Below the pieces are notes generated by a model, which saw only the letters and a program-made list of their open reading frames with translations, was not told the DNA's origin and did not search any database. The position numbers were made by a program, and so were the translations under genes. This document shows, piece after piece, positions 32,835 through 41,633 of a stretch of 64,000 bases of DNA (position 1 is its first letter; each line of letters starts with the position of its first letter). Origin of the DNA: Aalborgiella sp040079635 (GTDB taxonomy: Bacteria > Pseudomonadota > Gammaproteobacteria > Burkholderiales > Burkholderiaceae_C); assembly GCA_040079635.1 (NCBI GenBank), contig JBEBJY010000004.1:1-64000 (forward strand), given 5' to 3'.

Positions 32835-34430
32835 ATGCAAGAGCACCCAACATCACAAGCCAGTCAATCGCTCACCATCAGCATGCACCCCAGCGACAAC
32901 GTAGCCATTGTTGCCAACGATGGCGGCTTGCCAGCAGGCACGGTTTTGACGACTGGTTTGGTATTGCAGGACAAAGTGCCGCAAGGCCACAAAGTCGCAC
33001 TTGTCGATTTGGCAGCAGATGCGCCTGTGTTGCGCTACGGTATTCCGATTGGCTACGCGATCAAAGATATTCCCGCTGGCAGCTGGGTGCATGAGCGCCT
33101 ACTGCACATGCCAGATGCACGGGAGCTGGACAATTTACCTATCGCCACCATCAAACCCACGCCACAAACGCCACTGACGGGTTACACCTTTGAGGGCTAC
33201 CGCAACGCAGACGGCTCAGTGGGGACACGAAATATTTTGGCCATCACTCAAACCGTGCAATGCGTGGCTGGTGTAACGGACTTTGCAGTACAGCGCATCA
33301 AAACCGAACTGCTGCCCAAATTCCCCAACGTGGACGACGTGGTGGGGTTAGATCACAGCTATGGCTGCGGCGTGGCGATTGACGCTCCGGGCGCAGAAAT
33401 CCCCATCCGCACACTGCGCAACATCAGCATGAACCCCAACTTTGGCGGCGAAGTGATGATGGTGAGCTTGGGCTGCGAAAAGCTACAACCGGAGCGTCTG
33501 CTACCGCCTGGCTCTATTCCGATATCTGACGAGCGGCAAGCTGGTGTGGCTGCAGGTACAGATTTAGGGTTCGACCATGTTTGCCTTCAAGACGATGCCC
33601 ACGTCGGCTTCATGTCCATGATCGAATCCATCATGCGCCAGGCAGAAACCCACTTGCAGCGCTTGAATGCCCGCCGCCGTGAAACTGTTCCTGCCAGCGA
33701 GCTGGTAGTCGGTGTGCAATGTGGTGGCAGCGATGCGTTTTCAGGTGTCACCGCCAACCCGGCTGTGGGCTATTGCACCGATTTACTGGTGCGCGCCGGC
33801 GCCAGCGTGATGTTTTCAGAAACCACCGAGGTGCGCGACGGCATTGACCAGCTCACCTCCCGCGCGTCCACCCCTGAAGTAGCGGCGGCGATGATTCGCG
33901 AAATGGCCTGGTACGATGCCTACCTGCAGCGCGGCAAGGTCGACCGCAGCGCCAACACCACGCCGGGCAACAAAAAGGGCGGCCTGTCCAATATTGTCGA
34001 AAAAGCGATGGGCTCTATCGTCAAATCCGGCTCGGCACCCATCACTGGCGTGTTGTCACCCGGTGAAAAATTAAAACAAAAAGGGTTGACCTACGCCGCC
34101 ACCCCGGCCAGCGACTTCATCTGCGGCACCCTGCAACTGGCCGCTGGCATGAATTTGCACGTTTTCACCACCGGGCGCGGCACGCCGTATGGCTTGGCTG
34201 AGTGCCCCGTCGTCAAGGTCGCCACCCGCAGCGATTTGGCGCGGCGCTGGCACGATTTGATGGACATCAACGCCGGCACCATCGCCGACGGCAGCAAAAC
34301 CATTGAAGACGTGGGCTGGGAGATGTTCCATCTCATGCTGGAAGTGGCCAGCGGCCGTAAAAAAACATGGGCCGAGCACTGGAAGCTGCATAACGCCCTC
34401 GTTTTATTCAACCCAGCACCCGTGACTTGA
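32835..34430 (+). CDS. garD: Galactarate dehydratase
   Basis: A 531-residue UxaA/GarD-family iron-dependent dehydratase. An N-terminal SAF-like domain (to about residue 100) is followed by a linker and the catalytic region GYRNADGSVGTRNILAITQTVQC, DHSYGCGVAID, LGCEKLQPERL and GVQCGGSDAFSGVTANPA. It converts galactarate to 5-keto-4-deoxyglucarate. AGGAG precedes the ATG. A second, unrelated galactarate dehydratase of the enolase superfamily follows. Confidence 0.94.
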   Translation: MQEHPTSQASQSLTISMHPSDNVAIVANDGGLPAGTVLTTGLVLQDKVPQGHKVALVDLAADAPVLRYGIPIGYAIKDIPAGSWVHERLLHMPDARELDNLPIATIKPTPQTPLTGYTFEGYRNADGSVGTRNILAITQTVQCVAGVTDFAVQRIKTELLPKFPNVDDVVGLDHSYGCGVAIDAPGAEIPIRTLRNISMNPNFGGEVMMVSLGCEKLQPERLLPPGSIPISDERQAGVAAGTDLGFDHVCLQDDAHVGFMSMIESIMRQAETHLQRLNARRRETVPASELVVGVQCGGSDAFSGVTANPAVGYCTDLLVRAGASVMFSETTEVRDGIDQLTSRASTPEVAAAMIREMAWYDAYLQRGKVDRSANTTPGNKKGGLSNIVEKAMGSIVKSGSAPITGVLSPGEKLKQKGLTYAATPASDFICGTLQLAAGMNLHVFTTGRGTPYGLAECPVVKVATRSDLARRWHDLMDINAGTIADGSKTIEDVGWEMFHLMLEVASGRKKTWAEHWKLHNALVLFNPAPVT

Positions 34431-34486
34431 TTGATGACCCGTTTTTTATAACCTGATCTTGCCACTCGATTAGAAAACCCTTAACA

Positions 34487-35638
34487 ATGACAGCCAGTAC
34501 CTCCCCACACAGCAACGACAGCATCGCCTGGATTCAGGTGTCCTCCTGCTACCTGCCCTTGGCCAACCCCATCAGCGACGCCAAAGTGCTGACCGGCAGG
34601 CAAAAGCCCATGACCGAGATCGCCATGCTGTTTGTGGAGATTGAAACCACGCAAGGCCACCAAGGCTTGGGTTTCAGCTACTCCAAACGCGCTGGCGGTC
34701 CGGGCCAGTTTGCCCATGCCAAAGAAATCGCCCCCACGCTGTTGGGTGAAGACCCTAACGATATTGCCAAATTGTGGGACAAACTGTGCTGGGCGGGTGC
34801 TTCTGTGGGTCGCAGTGGCATGTCCACGCAAGCGATTGGCGCTTTTGATGTCGCTTTGTGGGATATGAAAGCCAAACGCGCGAACCTATCATTAGCCAAA
34901 CTGCTAGGCTCTCACCGCGACTCGGTGCGCTGCTACAACACCTCGGGCGGCTTTTTGCACACCCCCATCGATCAGCTGATGGTGAACGCCGCAGCATCCA
35001 TCCAACGCGGCATTGGCGGCATCAAACTCAAAGTCGGTCAGCCGGACGCTGCTTTGGACATCGCCCGAGTAACCGCCGTGCGCAAACACTTGGGCGACGC
35101 CGTGCCCATCATGGTCGATGCCAACCAGCAATGGGACCGACCCACCGCCCAGCGCATGTGCCGCATTTTTGAGCAGTTCAACCTGGTCTGGATTGAAGAA
35201 CCGCTGGACGCCTACGACCATGAAGGCCACGCCGCACTGGCGCTGCAGTTCGACACCCCCATTGCCACCGGCGAGATGCTGACCAGCGCTGGCGAACACG
35301 GCGATTTGATCCGCCACCGCGCCGCCGACTACCTGATGCCCGACGCCCCCCGCGTAGGCGGCATCACCCCGTTTTTGAAGATTGCAGCCCAAGCCGAACA
35401 CGCCGGCTTGATGCTCGCTCCCCACTTTGCGATGGAATTGCACGTCCACCTGGCCGCCGCCTACCCCACCGAGCCGTGGGTGGAGCATTTTGAATGGCTG
35501 GAGCCTTTGTTCAACGAACGCATCGAGATCAACCACGGCCGCATGCTGGTGCCGACCCGGCCGGGCTTAGGATTAAGTTTGAGCGAACAGTCGAAAACCT
35601 GGGTGCGTGAATCTGTGACGGTGGGAAAACGGCCATAA
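34487..35638 (+). CDS. L-talarate/galactarate dehydratase (enolase superfamily)
   Basis: A 383-residue mandelate-racemase-group enzyme. GIGGIKLKVGQ has the KxK base motif, MVDANQQWD and WIEEPLDAYDHEG the metal ligands, and LAPHFAMELHVHLAAAYP the His partner and capping region. This motif set is the one I associate with talarate/galactarate dehydratase. The product is 5-keto-4-deoxyglucarate, which joins the same pathway. It follows garD by 56 bases. Confidence 0.87.
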   Translation: MTASTSPHSNDSIAWIQVSSCYLPLANPISDAKVLTGRQKPMTEIAMLFVEIETTQGHQGLGFSYSKRAGGPGQFAHAKEIAPTLLGEDPNDIAKLWDKLCWAGASVGRSGMSTQAIGAFDVALWDMKAKRANLSLAKLLGSHRDSVRCYNTSGGFLHTPIDQLMVNAAASIQRGIGGIKLKVGQPDAALDIARVTAVRKHLGDAVPIMVDANQQWDRPTAQRMCRIFEQFNLVWIEEPLDAYDHEGHAALALQFDTPIATGEMLTSAGEHGDLIRHRAADYLMPDAPRVGGITPFLKIAAQAEHAGLMLAPHFAMELHVHLAAAYPTEPWVEHFEWLEPLFNERIEINHGRMLVPTRPGLGLSLSEQSKTWVRESVTVGKRP

Positions 35639-35664
35639 ATACCTGTCGACTCACCGTGAATTGA

Positions 35665-35706
35665 CCATGAAAAAAGCCTTTGACTCTCACGAATCAAAGG
35701 CTTTCA
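35665..35706 (-). terminator. Terminator after tRNA-Met
   Basis: AAAGCCTTTGA and TCAAAGGCTTT form an 11-base stem around a short loop; on the minus strand it runs into a T-run. It lies right after the tRNA 3' end and may also stop plus-strand readthrough from the dehydratase gene. Confidence 0.8.
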
Positions 35707-35710
35707 GTTT

Positions 35711-35787
35711 TGGTGGTCGTAGGTGGATTTGAACCACCGACTTCAGCATTATGAATGCTGCGCTCTAACCAACTGAGCTATACGACC
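35711..35787 (-). tRNA. tRNA-Met (anticodon CAT)
   Basis: Folds as a complete 77-base cloverleaf: acceptor GGTCGTA pairs with TACGACC, D-arm AGCTCAGTTGGTTAGAGC, anticodon stem CAGCA/TGCTG with loop TTCATAA, T-arm GGTGG-TTCAAAT-CCACC, and encoded CCA. The CAT anticodon fits elongator methionine; a lysidine-modified isoleucine tRNA is less likely but not excluded from the sequence. Confidence 0.93.
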
Positions 35788-36128
35788 CTAGTCTAATATT
35801 ATAGCTGTTTTTACAATCTAGAAGACCAAGATTTTTCTTATTAAAACTTGTTGCTCGGCATAATGCAGGAGCAACTCAAACCATCAAAGATAATGACTAA
35901 TGTCGTAACCTATTGTTTTTAATAAGAAAAATGGCTTTTTCAATTTCATTATCCAACCGTATGGAAAATGGAATGATCTTTGCAAGCAAAGATCGCGAGC
36001 GCTAATCTGAAGGCATGCTTTGAATTAAATCAGCATCCACCTGATTGAGGTTACAGTAGATCGTGTTGAGCTTTCTACGCGAATCATCACACTGTAATAG
36101 TCCTAAAACTCATCTGAAAACTACTGTA
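35788..36128. other. AT-rich gene-free stretch with inverted repeats
   Basis: About 340 bases without a credible gene. It holds the 15-base inverted repeat TTTTTCTTATTAAAA (35832-35846) / TTTTAATAAGAAAAA (35917-35931) and a hairpin GATCTTTGC-AA-GCAAAGATC at 35975-35994. No transposase remnant is legible. Base composition is lower in GC than the flanking housekeeping genes. Confidence 0.6.
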
Positions 36129-36791
36129 TCAGGGGGACTTGAGCGCGTGACGCGCTTTATGAACACGTTTATTAAAACGTCGAACTGGCGGCGGCGGCGG
36201 CGGCTCTGCACTTGCAATTTGCTCTTGTAGTAAACGATGCAAAAGAGTTTCCAACGGTGCGCGATCATTATTATCGGCTGCTCTTAAAGCCAATTCGTAC
36301 TCATCATGAACTTGATTCAAAAGCTCTGGAAGAATTTTGGTCCCTGGCAATAACTTTCCAAGCCTCAAGCAAAGTACGAAATAACATGCTGCACGCGCCG
36401 TTCGTCCATTCCCGTTAATAAATGGATGAATATGATTAAGTCTCCACAATACAAATGCTGCGAGCACTATGGGGTCGGCTGACTGAAGATGAAGATTAAC
36501 CGTGTTCACAAAATCATCCATCCACGCTTGCACAAGATAAAACCGTGGTGGTATGTGATTTCCAACTGTAACTTCACATGGTCTAAATTCACCTGCGTTG
36601 GTGTGCAAACAAGTGATAGCCTGATAGTTCAGGGCTTTAATTATGTGAGTAGACAAAAATGGTTTGCCTACTTGCAAACTGGTAGATACTGCTGACAGTA
36701 AAAAATCATACTGTCGCCCAACATTCGATATTTGAAACTCCTGATAGTACGGATCATTTTCCGTCTGTCCGGCTATCAGGTGCAAAATCAT
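36129..36791 (-). CDS. Fic-domain protein (probable AMP transferase)
   Basis: A 220-residue Fic protein. HPFINGNGRTAR at residues 122-133 is an intact catalytic motif with the His and the phosphate-binding loop. TNAGEFRPCEV near 65 is the flap region. Fic enzymes usually transfer AMP from ATP to target proteins. I see no clear inhibitory [ST]xxxE[GN] motif in the protein itself, so control may rest with the small upstream gene, which its start overlaps by ATGA. A Pro run and a very basic tail (RRFNKRVHKARHALKSP) follow the core. The gene is AT-richer than its neighbours, suggesting acquisition. Confidence 0.88.
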   Translation of the reverse strand: MILHLIAGQTENDPYYQEFQISNVGRQYDFLLSAVSTSLQVGKPFLSTHIIKALNYQAITCLHTNAGEFRPCEVTVGNHIPPRFYLVQAWMDDFVNTVNLHLQSADPIVLAAFVLWRLNHIHPFINGNGRTARAACYFVLCLRLGKLLPGTKILPELLNQVHDEYELALRAADNNDRAPLETLLHRLLQEQIASAEPPPPPPVRRFNKRVHKARHALKSP

Positions 36792-36988
36792 CTTGCAGGA
36801 ATAGGCTCTCCAGCCTGTTTTAGCATTACTTCACGAACCTGCTCTTTAGTCATGCTATTTCGTTGAATTGAACCAAAAACGAACGAAACTTTTTGCTCAA
36901 ACATTTCATGCGGACTGCGCCTAACCGCCGCAGCTTGAACTGCATCCAACAGCCTTTTGTCAGTTCTGAAATTTGAAAGATTTTGCAT
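36788..36988 (-). CDS. Small partner protein of the Fic gene
   Basis: A 66-residue protein with a strong ribosome site (GGAGG six bases before the ATG). EQKVSFVFGSIQRNSMTKEQVREVMLKQ is the most structured part; I recall similar SFVYGN-type small proteins before Fic genes but no assigned function. It lacks an evident [ST]xxxE[GN] inhibitory helix. Four-base overlap with fic indicates a two-gene unit, so an antitoxin or regulator role is possible. Confidence 0.6.
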   Translation of the reverse strand: MQNLSNFRTDKRLLDAVQAAAVRRSPHEMFEQKVSFVFGSIQRNSMTKEQVREVMLKQAGEPIPAR

Positions 36989-37188
36989 GATTACCTCCGA
37001 TGGTGATATGAAAATATCAGCCTTAAATTATATTGTGCACCGCAACAACGTCAATGTGCTTTACATTTGATATTCGACTTTATCCGACTATAGCTACGAA
37101 CTAATTGGTAGATTCCCTTGTTTATCCATTGACGTTTGATCGGAATCTGTTCCATTACAGATTCAGTCTCAACAAATAATACTAAAGT

Positions 37189-38274
37189 TCAACTGCTGAA
37201 CAAAAAGTTCATCACGTCGCCATCTTTGACGACATAGTCCTTGCCCTCAGCGCGCATTTTGCCGGCGTCTTTCGCGCCCTGCTCACCTTTGAAGCTGATG
37301 AAATCGTCAAACGCAATAGTTTGGGCGCGGATGTAGCCTTTTTCGAAGTCGGTATGGATCACGCCTGCCGCTTGCGGGCCGGTGTCGCCGACGTGGATGG
37401 TCCAAGCGCGGACTTCTTTCACGCCAGCGGTGAAGTAGGTTTGCAGGCCCAGGAGCTTGTAGGCGGCGCGGATCAGGCGGTCCAGACCCGGCTCGTCCTG
37501 GCCCAGTTCAGCCAGAAACATGGCGCGGTCTTCGTCGTCCATCTCGGCCATTTCGGCTTCCATTTTGGCGCTGATCGCCACCACAGGCGCGTTTTGCGCT
37601 GTGGCATAGGCGGTCAACCGGTCAAGCATGGGGTTGTTGGTGAAGCCGTCTTCCGCCACATTGGCCACAAACATGGCGGGTTTGGCGGTGATGAGGAAGA
37701 ACGGCTTCAACAGCACGTGCTCTTCTTTGCTGAAATCAATCGTTCGCACGGGCTTGGTGTCGTTCAGCGCCACTTGGCATTTTTCCAAAATAAGCACGAG
37801 TTTGGCCGATTCTTTGTCGCCCGAACGCGCTAATTTGCTGACGCGGTGCAAGCCTTTTTCAACCGCCGTCAAATCAGCCAAGCACAGCTCGGTCTGGATG
37901 ACTTCGATGTCGTCGATCGGGTCGACCTTGCCAGCGACGTGGATGACGTTGTCGTCCTCAAAACAGCGCACCACGTTGATGGTGGCGTCGGTTTGGCGGA
38001 TATGCTCTAAAAATTTGTTACCCAAGCCTTCTCCCGTGCTGGCGCCTGCGACCAAACCGGCGATATCCACAAACTCCACAATGGCGGGGACGATGCGCTC
38101 TGGCGTGATGATGGCGGCCAGCTTTTGCAGGCGCGGGTCTGGCACTTCGACGACGCCGACGTTGGGCTCAATCGTACAAAACGGGTAGTTTTCAGCGGCG
38201 ATGCTGGCCTTGGTCAAGGCGTTAAACAGGGTCGATTTACCGACGTTGGGCAAGCCCACAATTCCGCATTTCAT
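37189..38274 (-). CDS. ychF: Redox-regulated ATPase YchF
   Basis: A 361-residue OBG-family NTPase, universally conserved and ribosome-associated. MKCGIVGLPNVGKSTLFNALT is the P-loop start, DIAGLVAGASTGEGLGNKFL the G3 region, and a C-terminal TGS domain ends in AEGKDYVVKDGDVMNFLF. YchF prefers ATP to GTP because of its altered G4 motif. Length fits the family. Confidence 0.96.
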   Translation of the reverse strand: MKCGIVGLPNVGKSTLFNALTKASIAAENYPFCTIEPNVGVVEVPDPRLQKLAAIITPERIVPAIVEFVDIAGLVAGASTGEGLGNKFLEHIRQTDATINVVRCFEDDNVIHVAGKVDPIDDIEVIQTELCLADLTAVEKGLHRVSKLARSGDKESAKLVLILEKCQVALNDTKPVRTIDFSKEEHVLLKPFFLITAKPAMFVANVAEDGFTNNPMLDRLTAYATAQNAPVVAISAKMEAEMAEMDDEDRAMFLAELGQDEPGLDRLIRAAYKLLGLQTYFTAGVKEVRAWTIHVGDTGPQAAGVIHTDFEKGYIRAQTIAFDDFISFKGEQGAKDAGKMRAEGKDYVVKDGDVMNFLFSS

Positions 38275-38308
38275 GCTACAAGATTCCTAATTTGATGAGA
38301 GATTTATT

Positions 38309-38356
38309 TTGCTATATATTTAATAGCAAGATAGGCAATAAATACGCCGGCTAGAG
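38309..38356 (-). repeat. 48-base dispersed repeat, copy R7
   Basis: Full-length copy in minus orientation, in the gap between the racemase-like gene and ychF. The CTCTAG end faces the stop of the racemase-like gene, as in most intergenic copies. Confidence 0.9.
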
Positions 38357-38412
38357 CCAAATTTGACCCTTATTTTACACTAAACTGGCAAAATCAGCCT
38401 AAAAGTGACAAT

Positions 38413-39069
38413 TTAGAGCCTTTTAACAGCCAAACGCACACCCGCTAGCACGCTGTCAATGATGGGCGCATCCAACAGTGGCTGGATACTGGCTGCCATA
38501 CCTGCCAATCCAGCACCACCAAGAATCACGGCTTGGACGTTGAAATCACGCAAGGCAGTTTTGCAAGCTTCGGCAAGCAAGGTTTTGGCAGCAACTGGGT
38601 CTTGCGCGAGCTGCAGACCAGACGGTTGCACCGTGTGGATGCCTGCCAAAGCAGCGTCAAAACCCAACATGTGGGCGTGACGCTCAAGCATGGGTTTCCA
38701 GCGTGTGCCGCCTGTAACGATGGCGAAACGCCCGAATGTGGCAGCTTCTATGAACGCAGCTTCAGCCAAGCCGGTGATAGGTGTTTGCAGGCTTTCGCGC
38801 AAAGCAAGCAAGCCTGGATCGCCAAAACAAGCGATCAATATCGAGTGTGGCGCTGATGGCTCATTTAAGCCGGCAGAATTCGCAGCCTCTAAAGTCGCGT
38901 GCGCGGCAATGGCGTAACTCGCTTCGCCGTCGATGTAGGATGCACCAAAACTGGCAGTAAGCGTTCGAACCTGTATTGCCGCGCTATCCGTGTGTGTTTT
39001 TGCAAATGCATCAAGCTGATCACTAACACTCTGGCTTGTATTGGGGTTGATGATGAGCAGTTGACGCAT
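38413..39069 (-). CDS. Aspartate/glutamate/hydantoin racemase-family protein
   Basis: A 218-residue protein of the Asp/Glu racemase superfamily. It begins LLIINPNTSQSVSDQL and has the first catalytic Cys in ILIACFGDPGLLAL. The second active-site segment reads VILGGAGLAGMA, with Gly where hydantoin racemases carry Cys. A classical two-base racemase reaction is therefore doubtful. It ends the ABC-transporter operon after the GntR gene, so the substrate is probably what the transporter imports. Confidence 0.82.
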   Translation of the reverse strand: MRQLLIINPNTSQSVSDQLDAFAKTHTDSAAIQVRTLTASFGASYIDGEASYAIAAHATLEAANSAGLNEPSAPHSILIACFGDPGLLALRESLQTPITGLAEAAFIEAATFGRFAIVTGGTRWKPMLERHAHMLGFDAALAGIHTVQPSGLQLAQDPVAAKTLLAEACKTALRDFNVQAVILGGAGLAGMAASIQPLLDAPIIDSVLAGVRLAVKRL

Positions 39070-39087
39070 GTGACTGTTTGCTGAGGC

Positions 39088-39828
39088 CTAAGCAGCCAAA
39101 CTTACTTTAGGGTGCATCTCGGGAATTTCAAAAATAGTTGTCAAGTCTGGCGCTTGCGCATTGCCTGTAGAAAACTGAAGCTGCGACTCTAACTGGTCTA
39201 AGTGATCACGCATCAAGCGCGCCGCTTCAACGGGGTCTTTCAGCCGAATGGCATCTAACAAAGCACGGTGTTCTCGGCAACCACAGGTCGTAGCTTCTTG
39301 CCGGCTTTGAAGGTGATTGTTGCTATAACTCATCAAGATCAAGGACGTTCTAGACACCAATTCGCGCAAAATTCGCCCTAAAGTTTGGTGCCCAGAGGCG
39401 TTTGCAATGTGCAAATGAAAATCGCCAGACAAGCGGATAGCGCGTCGCATGTCGCCTGCAGCGCGTGCGGCTTCTTCATCGTCAATGCAGCTGACCAACA
39501 CTTGAATGTCGTCATTAGTTGCTGTGGCAATAAAGTGCGTCATCAAGCTTGGCTCTATCATTCGGCGCACCTCAAACACCTCACGCGCTTCTTTTTCTGT
39601 GGGTTGCGCCACCATGGCGCCACGATTTGGCGTCAGAGTGACGACTTGCTCGTTCGCCAAACGAACCAAAACGGGGCGTATGCGGGTGCGTGAGACACCA
39701 AATGCGACAGCCAAGCGATCTTCAATCAGCTTGGTGCCAGGCGGCAAACGGTGATCAAGTATGGCCGTCACCATACGCTCATAGATGTCGTTTTCAGTCA
39801 ATAACTGAGGTTCTGCAATGTCATTCAT
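39088..39828 (-). CDS. GntR-family transcriptional regulator (FCD domain)
   Basis: A 246-residue regulator with an N-terminal winged helix (LIEDRLAVAFGVSRTRIRPVLVRLANEQVV, about 35-65) and a helical FCD ligand domain (VFEVRRMIEPSLMTHF onward, metal-binding Asp/His pattern). Its ATG overlaps the permease stop by four bases. It probably controls its own operon through the TTGTACACAA-type sites upstream of the ATPase gene. Confidence 0.92.
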   Translation of the reverse strand: MNDIAEPQLLTENDIYERMVTAILDHRLPPGTKLIEDRLAVAFGVSRTRIRPVLVRLANEQVVTLTPNRGAMVAQPTEKEAREVFEVRRMIEPSLMTHFIATATNDDIQVLVSCIDDEEAARAAGDMRRAIRLSGDFHLHIANASGHQTLGRILRELVSRTSLILMSYSNNHLQSRQEATTCGCREHRALLDAIRLKDPVEAARLMRDHLDQLESQLQFSTGNAQAPDLTTIFEIPEMHPKVSLAA

Positions 39829-40712
39829 GTGCTTGATTTTGCCACTTGCCGCCTTCGCAGCCAGGAGGACAACCCGACAGCCAGCCCCATGACGAGGAAC
39901 GACACGACCATGGTGACCGTACCCAGTGCATAAATCGACGGCGTGGTTACCGTGGTGGTCAACCCTTGCAGCTCCAGCGGCAAGGTGTTGACATCACCAA
40001 TCGCCTGCGAGGTACGGGCGATTTCATCCCAAGACAGCGTGAAACCAAACATGCCAATGCCCACCACGGAAGGCGCAATCAAAGGCAGTACAACATAGCG
40101 AAAAGTTTGCCCATGTGTTGCACCCAAGTCTCGCGCCGCTTCTTCATAAGCGGGGTTAAAGCGGTTAAAAATTGCAAACATGATCAACAAACCAAATGGC
40201 AGTGTCCACGTCAAGTGCGCGCCTAAGGCTGAGGTGAACAGGCCCAGCGCTGTGCCGTATGTTTCTAAGGTTTCTGTCATGCCTAAAGCTTCCAATGCCC
40301 GCTTTAGCCCCGTGTCTAACAACCTAAACTCCAAGCCAATGCCTAAAGAAACAATGATGGAAGGCATGATCAAACTGGCGACAACGACTAAAAACAAAGC
40401 GTTTCCTGCCGCCAGCTTTTTTCTGAATGCCAAGCCGGCCATCACTGAAAACACCACGGTACAAGCCATCACCACCAAGCCAAGCCCCAAGGATCGACGC
40501 AAAGCCGCTCCAATATCAACCACGCCTAAGCCCTGTGCCAGCTTTTCAAACCAATGCAAAGACATGCCGCGCAACGGGAATGTCAGCCCACCCTCAGGCC
40601 CCTGAAAGCTCAAAACCACGATGACCAGCATGGGACCATACAAAAAGATCACAAAGAGTGCAAAAAAAGCGGCTAAGAGCCAAAAGCCACTGGAGCGTTT
40701 GTCTTGATGCAT
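39825..40712 (-). CDS. ABC transporter permease (PotC-like)
   Basis: A 295-residue inner-membrane permease with six helices. EEAARDLGATHGQTFRYVVLPLIAPSVVGIG is the EAA loop that contacts the ATPase. The ATG at 40712 has AAGGAG seven bases upstream. It belongs to the spermidine/putrescine-type permease group, but this group also moves amino acids, opines and other small polar compounds. Confidence 0.92.
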   Translation of the reverse strand: MHQDKRSSGFWLLAAFFALFVIFLYGPMLVIVVLSFQGPEGGLTFPLRGMSLHWFEKLAQGLGVVDIGAALRRSLGLGLVVMACTVVFSVMAGLAFRKKLAAGNALFLVVVASLIMPSIIVSLGIGLEFRLLDTGLKRALEALGMTETLETYGTALGLFTSALGAHLTWTLPFGLLIMFAIFNRFNPAYEEAARDLGATHGQTFRYVVLPLIAPSVVGIGMFGFTLSWDEIARTSQAIGDVNTLPLELQGLTTTVTTPSIYALGTVTMVVSFLVMGLAVGLSSWLRRRQVAKSST

Positions 40713-40713
40713 G

Positions 40714-41628
40714 TCAAAGCTCCTTACGAATATCAACCAGGCGGGTCAGCGCCCAGATGATCATCATCACGACCGCCAGCAAAATGACGGCATTGGCGGC
40801 GGCTAGCGGAAACTGCAAATACGAGGTTTGCACTTGTATGATTTTCCCGATGGACGCTATTTGTTGACCGCCCATGACCCCTATCGTCACAAAATCGCCC
40901 ATGACTATAGTGATGATGAAGATAGAACCGATGGTGATGCCTGTTTTGGACAAAGGTACGATCACGTTCCACAAGGTTTGCCAAGCGCTTGCACCGCTGT
41001 CGCTAGCCGCCTCCAGCAAACTGCGGTCAATACGCATCATGGAATTAAAAATCGGCACAATCATGAACATGGTGTACAAATGCACAAAGGCCAGTACGAC
41101 TGAAAAATTGGAAAATAGCAACCATTCGACCGGTTGATTCACCATGCCAGCACCCACCAAGGTCTGGTTAACCAGCCCATTGCGCCCCAGCAAGGGCACC
41201 CAAGAGATCATGCGAATGACGTTGGAAGTCCAAAACGGAATCGTGCACAGCACAAAAAGCAAGGTTTGCATGCCACTAGAGCGCACATGAAACGCCAAAA
41301 AGTAAGAAACAGTGAACCCAATCACCAAGGTCATCAACCACACCAGAAAACTAAATTTCAAGGTAGACAAATACGTTTTGAAAGTAACGCACATATCCCC
41401 TTCATTCAAACAACCCTCAAATATGGCCAAGTAATTTTTAAAAGTGAACGCGGGCTGCATTTCATATTGGTTGTAATCCCAAAAACTGACCATCAGCACC
41501 AGCGCTAGGGGGATGATGAAAAAGAGCACGAATACGACCGTCAACGGCGCAGCTTGCCACCAAGCCGCCATACCGCGGTTGTGTGACTGATTTTGCGCAA
41601 TCAAGGTTGGTGACGTATTCGTACTCAT
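40714..41628 (-). CDS. ABC transporter permease (PotB-like)
   Basis: A 304-residue partner permease with six helices. LLEAASDSGASAWQTLWNVIVPLSKTGITIGSI is the EAA loop. Its stop abuts the next permease start with one base between them. The two permeases form the transmembrane pore of one importer. Confidence 0.92.
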   Translation of the reverse strand: MSTNTSPTLIAQNQSHNRGMAAWWQAAPLTVVFVLFFIIPLALVLMVSFWDYNQYEMQPAFTFKNYLAIFEGCLNEGDMCVTFKTYLSTLKFSFLVWLMTLVIGFTVSYFLAFHVRSSGMQTLLFVLCTIPFWTSNVIRMISWVPLLGRNGLVNQTLVGAGMVNQPVEWLLFSNFSVVLAFVHLYTMFMIVPIFNSMMRIDRSLLEAASDSGASAWQTLWNVIVPLSKTGITIGSIFIITIVMGDFVTIGVMGGQQIASIGKIIQVQTSYLQFPLAAANAVILLAVVMMIIWALTRLVDIRKEL

Positions 41629-41633
41629 ATTGA

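Noticed and set aside
34904..35536. A 210-residue open frame antisense to the talarate/galactarate dehydratase
   Set aside because: It is a shadow created by GC-rich third positions of the real gene; Gly/Val/His-rich without any motif.
35711..35790. tRNA-Met as an integration site for the Fic segment
   Set aside because: Elements normally insert at the tRNA 3' end, which faces the other way here. No duplicated tRNA end or integrase is visible.
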